Shown here: piece by piece, positions 61,451-64,000 of the stretch
Layout of the letters: each line of letters begins with the position of its first letter
Numbering within the stretch: the stretch's first letter is position 1
From: an uncultured Flavobacteriaceae bacterium
GTDB lineage: Bacteria; Bacteroidota; Bacteroidia; Flavobacteriales; Flavobacteriaceae
Length of the DNA: 64,000 bases
Reading direction: 5' to 3'
Assembly: GCA_947489085.1 (NCBI GenBank)
Contig: CANLCJ010000003.1
Span: 62,001 to 126,000 of the forward strand
The notes under the pieces: generated by a model
The model's database searches: none
Told to the model about the DNA's origin: nothing
What the model saw: only the letters and a program-made list of their open reading frames with translations
Program-made: the position numbers and the translations under genes

Positions 61451-62710
61451 ATGAAAGATTTATTCGATAAAATTTACAAAGACAAAGGGCCTTTAGGTAA
61501 GTGGGCATCTCATGCCGAAGGGTACTTTGTATTTCCAAAATTAGAAGGCGAAATTTCAAATAGAATGAAATTCCAAGGTAAGGATGTAATTACTTGGAGT
61601 ATTAATGATTATTTGGGTTTAGCTAACCATCCTGAGGTTCGTAAAGTTGATGCAGAAGCAGCTCTAGAATATGGATCTGCGTATCCTATGGGCGCTCGTA
61701 TGATGTCTGGACATACCGATTTGCATGAACAATTACAAAACGAGTTGGCTGCATTTGTTAAAAAAGAAGCGGCTTATCTTTTAAATTTTGGATACCAAGG
61801 TATGGTATCTACCATAGATGCCTTAGTGTCTAAAGATGATATTATTGTTTATGATGTCGATGCACATGCTTGTATAATAGATGGTGTAAGATTGCACATG
61901 GGGAAGCGCTTTACTTATAAGCATAACGATGTACAAAGTTTAGAGAAAAATTTAGATCGTGCTACTAAAATGGCAGAACAAACAGGAGGAGGTATACTAG
62001 TTATCTCTGAAGGTGTTTTTGGTATGCGAGGTGAGCAAGGACGATTAAAGGAAATAGTAGCTTTAAAAGAGAAATTTAATTTTAGGCTTTTTGTTGACGA
62101 TGCACATGGTTTTGGTACTCTAGGTGCAACAGGTGCTGGTGCAGGAGAAGAACAAGGTGTACAAGACGATATAGACGTGTATTTTGCAACGTTTGCTAAA
62201 TCTATGGCTAGTACGGGAGCTTTTATAGCTGGGGATCAAGAAATCATAGATTATTTAAAATATAATTTAAGATCTCAAATGTTTGCCAAGTCTTTGCAAA
62301 TGCAACTTGTTAAAGGCGCACTAAAGCGTTTAGACATGTTACGTACAATGCCAGAACTTAAAGCAAATCTTTGGAAAATAGTAGATGCATTACAATCTGG
62401 TTTAAAAGAAAGAGGTTTCGATATTGGAACTACCCAAAGCTGTGTTACTCCAGTTTACCTAAAAGGAAGTATTCCTGAAGCTATGGCTTTAGTTAAAGAT
62501 TTAAGAGAGAATTATGGTGTATTCTGTTCTATAGTAGTGTATCCTGTAATACCCAAAGGTTTAATACTATTAAGAATGATTCCTACCGCAACGCATACTC
62601 TAGAAGATGTTAGAGAAACTCTAGATGCTTTCGATGCTATAAGAGATAGATTAGAAAATGGAACTTACAAACGTTTATCTGCCGCAGTAATGGCAGCTAT
62701 GGGAGAGTAA
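61451..62710 (+). CDS. Alpha-oxoamine synthase (serine palmitoyltransferase / cysteate acyltransferase type)
   Basis: A 419-residue fold-type I PLP enzyme. DYLGLANHPEVRK and MGARMMSGHTDLHEQLQNELA open it. Key active-site parts are DVDAHACIIDGVRLHMG (His stacking on PLP), FVDDAHGFGTLGATGAG (Asp and His) and TFAKSMASTGAFIAG (Schiff-base Lys). It condenses an amino acid with a fatty acyl thioester, releasing CO2. In Bacteroidota this branch includes serine palmitoyltransferase (sphingolipids) and cysteate-C-fatty acyltransferase (sulfonolipids such as capnine). Sequence alone does not decide serine versus cysteate. The adjacent cysteate-synthase-like gene favours the latter. Confidence 0.92.
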   Translation: MKDLFDKIYKDKGPLGKWASHAEGYFVFPKLEGEISNRMKFQGKDVITWSINDYLGLANHPEVRKVDAEAALEYGSAYPMGARMMSGHTDLHEQLQNELAAFVKKEAAYLLNFGYQGMVSTIDALVSKDDIIVYDVDAHACIIDGVRLHMGKRFTYKHNDVQSLEKNLDRATKMAEQTGGGILVISEGVFGMRGEQGRLKEIVALKEKFNFRLFVDDAHGFGTLGATGAGAGEEQGVQDDIDVYFATFAKSMASTGAFIAGDQEIIDYLKYNLRSQMFAKSLQMQLVKGALKRLDMLRTMPELKANLWKIVDALQSGLKERGFDIGTTQSCVTPVYLKGSIPEAMALVKDLRENYGVFCSIVVYPVIPKGLILLRMIPTATHTLEDVRETLDAFDAIRDRLENGTYKRLSAAVMAAMGE

Positions 62711-62724
62711 TGAAAAAACATAAT

Positions 62725-62771
62725 AAAATTAAAAAGGCTACTAAATTAAATTTAGTAGCCTTTTTAATTTT
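62725..62771 (+). terminator. Terminator after the oxoamine-synthase gene
   Basis: Twenty-one-base arms 62725-62745 and 62751-62771 (core AAAGGCTACTAAA / TTTAGTAGCCTTT) pair perfectly with a 5-base loop and a T-rich tail. Confidence 0.93.
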
Positions 62772-63049
62772 ATTTAATATGTATTTAGAGCGTTTAATAC
62801 TTTGGTATTTTTGGATAGGCTTAATTTTCTCCCAAATAGGGTTTTAGCTCACTTAATGGCATTTATATTTTCAGAGTCTATTACTTTGGAAAAAGTAAGG
62901 TCTCTTCCTCAGACAATACACCATAAAACCGTTGTCTACAATATGAGAATATTTTAATTTTTAGAAATATGAGAGTCGTATGTCAGATTTCCTAGTTTGA
63001 TAGCGATATCATTAAATCCGTCTTGATTATTATTTAAATATTATTATGT
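62772..63049. other. Intergenic region with cassette-boundary-like motif
   Basis: No ORF is visible. It contains AAACCGTTGT at 62926-62935, the exact inverse of ACAACGGTTT at 63345-63354 beyond the next gene. Confidence 0.45.
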
Positions 63050-63331
63050 TTAGCCATTTAATTTTAGTTTACTTTTCAGTTCTTTAAGTATTTCTTCGTC
63101 ATTACCTACACTTATAAGCTTTACAAAGTTTAAAATCACTTCTTCTTGGATTTCATCAAAATTAGGATCCATTCTTCTCATATGCTGTAAAGTAGAATAA
63201 TTAAAATGGTCAATGTTTTCATTTGTGTAACTGCTTTTAAAATCCCAATAAAAATATCTTTCCCAATAATTTAATCTTTCAGGTTTATCATATTTCAAGT
63301 ATTCAGCAATATGTTTTTCTTCTGGAGTCAT
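63050..63331 (-). CDS. Small protein of unknown function (cassette-like)
   Basis: A 93-residue soluble, acidic, tyrosine-rich protein (MTPEEKHIAEYLKYDKPERL then NYWERYFYWDFKSSY). A helical C-terminus follows (EEVILNFVKLISVGNDEEILKELKSKL). I do not recognise a domain. It is flanked at 62926-62935 and 63345-63354 by the same 10-base motif in inverted orientation, and it shares strand with the next two small genes. This is the look of a mobile gene cassette. The start ATG is preceded by AT-rich sequence without a promoter box. Confidence 0.6.
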   Translation of the reverse strand: MTPEEKHIAEYLKYDKPERLNYWERYFYWDFKSSYTNENIDHFNYSTLQHMRRMDPNFDEIQEEVILNFVKLISVGNDEEILKELKSKLKLNG

Positions 63332-63344
63332 ATTTCATATTTAT

Positions 63345-63470
63345 ACAACGGTTTGGTTATGCACGGTGTTTCGAAGGGTAATTTTATATAAAGTTGCCTA
63401 GGCTTCGTGTTTTATTTATTCTTAATTCACTCTAACCGCCACTCGTGAGGACACGAGCGGTAGCCGTGGC
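63345..63470 (-). repeat. Cassette-junction-like element with GC-rich hairpin
   Basis: In a window of ~33% GC this stretch contains a GC-rich hairpin, CTCGTG AGGA CACGAG (63442-63457) extended by CCG/CGG. The flanking GCCACGGCTACCG is on one side, and CACCGTGCATAACC plus CCGTTGT is on the other (minus strand). Long-range CACGG/CCGTG pairing and ends of the ACAACGG/CCGTTGT type resemble attC recombination sites of chromosomal integrons, but canonical core sites are not exact. Confidence 0.4.
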
Positions 63471-63586
63471 TTTGACATACTTGCGCCATCAGGGGGTAGA
63501 TAAAGTTTGTCATTTTTTGAATTTGACTCAAACATTCTACACATCATATTCATTCGTTCAAAATGTACTTCCGATATCTTTTTCAT
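63422..63586 (-). CDS. Small ORF (54 aa) running into the GC-rich junction
   Basis: The ATG (63584-63586) overlaps the stop of the gene at 63586-63996 by one base. The first half, MKKISEVHFERMNMMCRMFE then SNSKNDKLYLPPDG, looks like protein. The last ~18 residues are translated from the GC-rich hairpin and read PRLPLVSSRVAVRVN. That suggests either a gene truncated by the junction element or a chance frame. Confidence 0.35.
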   Translation of the reverse strand: MKKISEVHFERMNMMCRMFESNSKNDKLYLPPDGASMSKPRLPLVSSRVAVRVN

Positions 63587-63996
63587 TAATCAGTTATTTC
63601 TGTTAAGTTTAAATCCAATTCTTTCATAACTTGGTCAACGTTAAATTCAAAATCTTTAGGAATATTTATAGTTGCTATTCCTCCAAAATCAACTTGCCAA
63701 AACCCACCACGTTTCATTAATTCGTCTCCTAAAACTCTGTAATCAGATTCTTTGTATTGAGTTGATAAAAGGAAACGTCGAGTAATAAATTCAGATTTCT
63801 TAATTATTTTGACAACTTCGTGGTTTCCATCTTCATTTATTCTCGTTTCGAATTCAGTTCCTTTTGTTAGATGACAGTTGAAAAGGTCATTTTCGGTCAT
63901 TCGAAACTTATTTTCAGATATTTGTTCGACATAACAGGAAGAAGTTATTTTCTCTCTTTTGTCATAAATAAAAATTTTAATTTCCTGCGTTTCCAT
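63586..63996 (-). CDS. Small protein of unknown function
   Basis: A 136-residue soluble protein. A beta-rich N-terminus (EIKIFIYDKREKITSSCYVE, FRMTENDLFNCHLTKGTEF, EVVKIIKKSEFITRRFLL) is followed by a mixed C-terminus (GGFWQVDFGGIATINIPKDFEF) and ends ELDLNLTEITD. It resembles small immunity-like or stress proteins only in size; I do not recognise a domain. It starts 4 bases from the window edge, and its promoter lies outside. Confidence 0.6.
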   Translation of the reverse strand: METQEIKIFIYDKREKITSSCYVEQISENKFRMTENDLFNCHLTKGTEFETRINEDGNHEVVKIIKKSEFITRRFLLSTQYKESDYRVLGDELMKRGGFWQVDFGGIATINIPKDFEFNVDQVMKELDLNLTEITD

Positions 63997-64000
63997 TGGT

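Noticed and set aside
1-64000. tRNA, rRNA, CRISPR arrays, prophage, intact insertion sequences
   Set aside because: I looked for cloverleaf-like GC-rich segments, regularly spaced repeats, and transposase or integrase motifs and found none.

Overview
This 64 kb window looks like a chromosomal segment of a marine-type member of the Flavobacteriaceae (Bacteroidota). The support is a low-GC genome, promoters of the Bacteroidota type (TAnnTTTG at -7), almost no Shine-Dalgarno sequences, and lineage markers. These include a gliding-motility GldF/GldG protein, bacillithiol synthesis (bshA), a Bacteroidota-type alpha-oxoamine synthase next to a cysteine-synthase homologue, a UbiA-type geranylgeranylglycerol-phosphate transferase homologue, and the conserved block gldFG / SAM-hydroxide adenosyltransferase / phoH / purC beside dnaN. 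I cannot name the genus. Most of the window is housekeeping. I see no rRNA, tRNA, CRISPR array, phage or intact insertion sequence.

Layout. 1-1571: end of a MazG-like gene, then a gene-poor stretch with a decayed ORF and a small membrane protein. 1572-9753: SRPBCC/GyrI protein with a fluoride channel, an AsnC/Lrp regulator with a phased repeat in its promoter, purU, an OmpA-like protein, a YceI protein and the grpE-dnaJ pair. 9754-15441: a candidate short RNA, then a tight run of an ABC-2 exporter, an MscS channel, an outer-membrane protein and an NtrC-like regulator that lacks its DNA-binding domain. 15560-25594: polyphosphate kinase 2, a beta-helix lipoprotein, a galactose operon (GntR regulator, galM-like, galK) and a GH3/beta-lactamase-like fusion. 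25650-33543: bshA, then a minus-strand run of seven genes (DUF2520, kdsC-like, ubiA-like, maf, lipoprotein, mscS, corA). 33734-41456: LysE-like, dnaN, fused gldFG, SAM-hydroxide adenosyltransferase, phoH, purC.

41457-50054 holds two decayed gene fragments, several secreted proteins of unknown function, a divergent TruA, a Dps-like protein, another MscS, and DUF2461 and DUF72 proteins. 50239-55373 is a leucine block, leuC-leuD-leuA-leuB, with a strong promoter, a nested hairpin between leuD and leuA, and a GC-rich repeat between leuA and leuB. 55393-57883 is a minus-strand run of ybaB, prfB (with programmed +1 frameshift), a HAD phosphatase and an ArsC-like protein. 58038-62710 carries an S9 oligopeptidase, a cysteine/cysteate-synthase-like enzyme and an alpha-oxoamine synthase. 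The last two fit the first two steps of sulfonolipid (capnine) synthesis. 62711-64000 looks accessory: small unknown genes on one strand, bounded by short inverted motifs and a GC-rich hairpin that resemble integron-type cassette junctions.

The items most worth a second look are the capB/capA-like pair in a genome that also has gld genes, the single-ORF GldF-GldG fusion, a dispersed ~160 bp element with 19 bp terminal inverted repeats, the cassette-like right end, and several candidate RNA or operator elements in intergenic regions.
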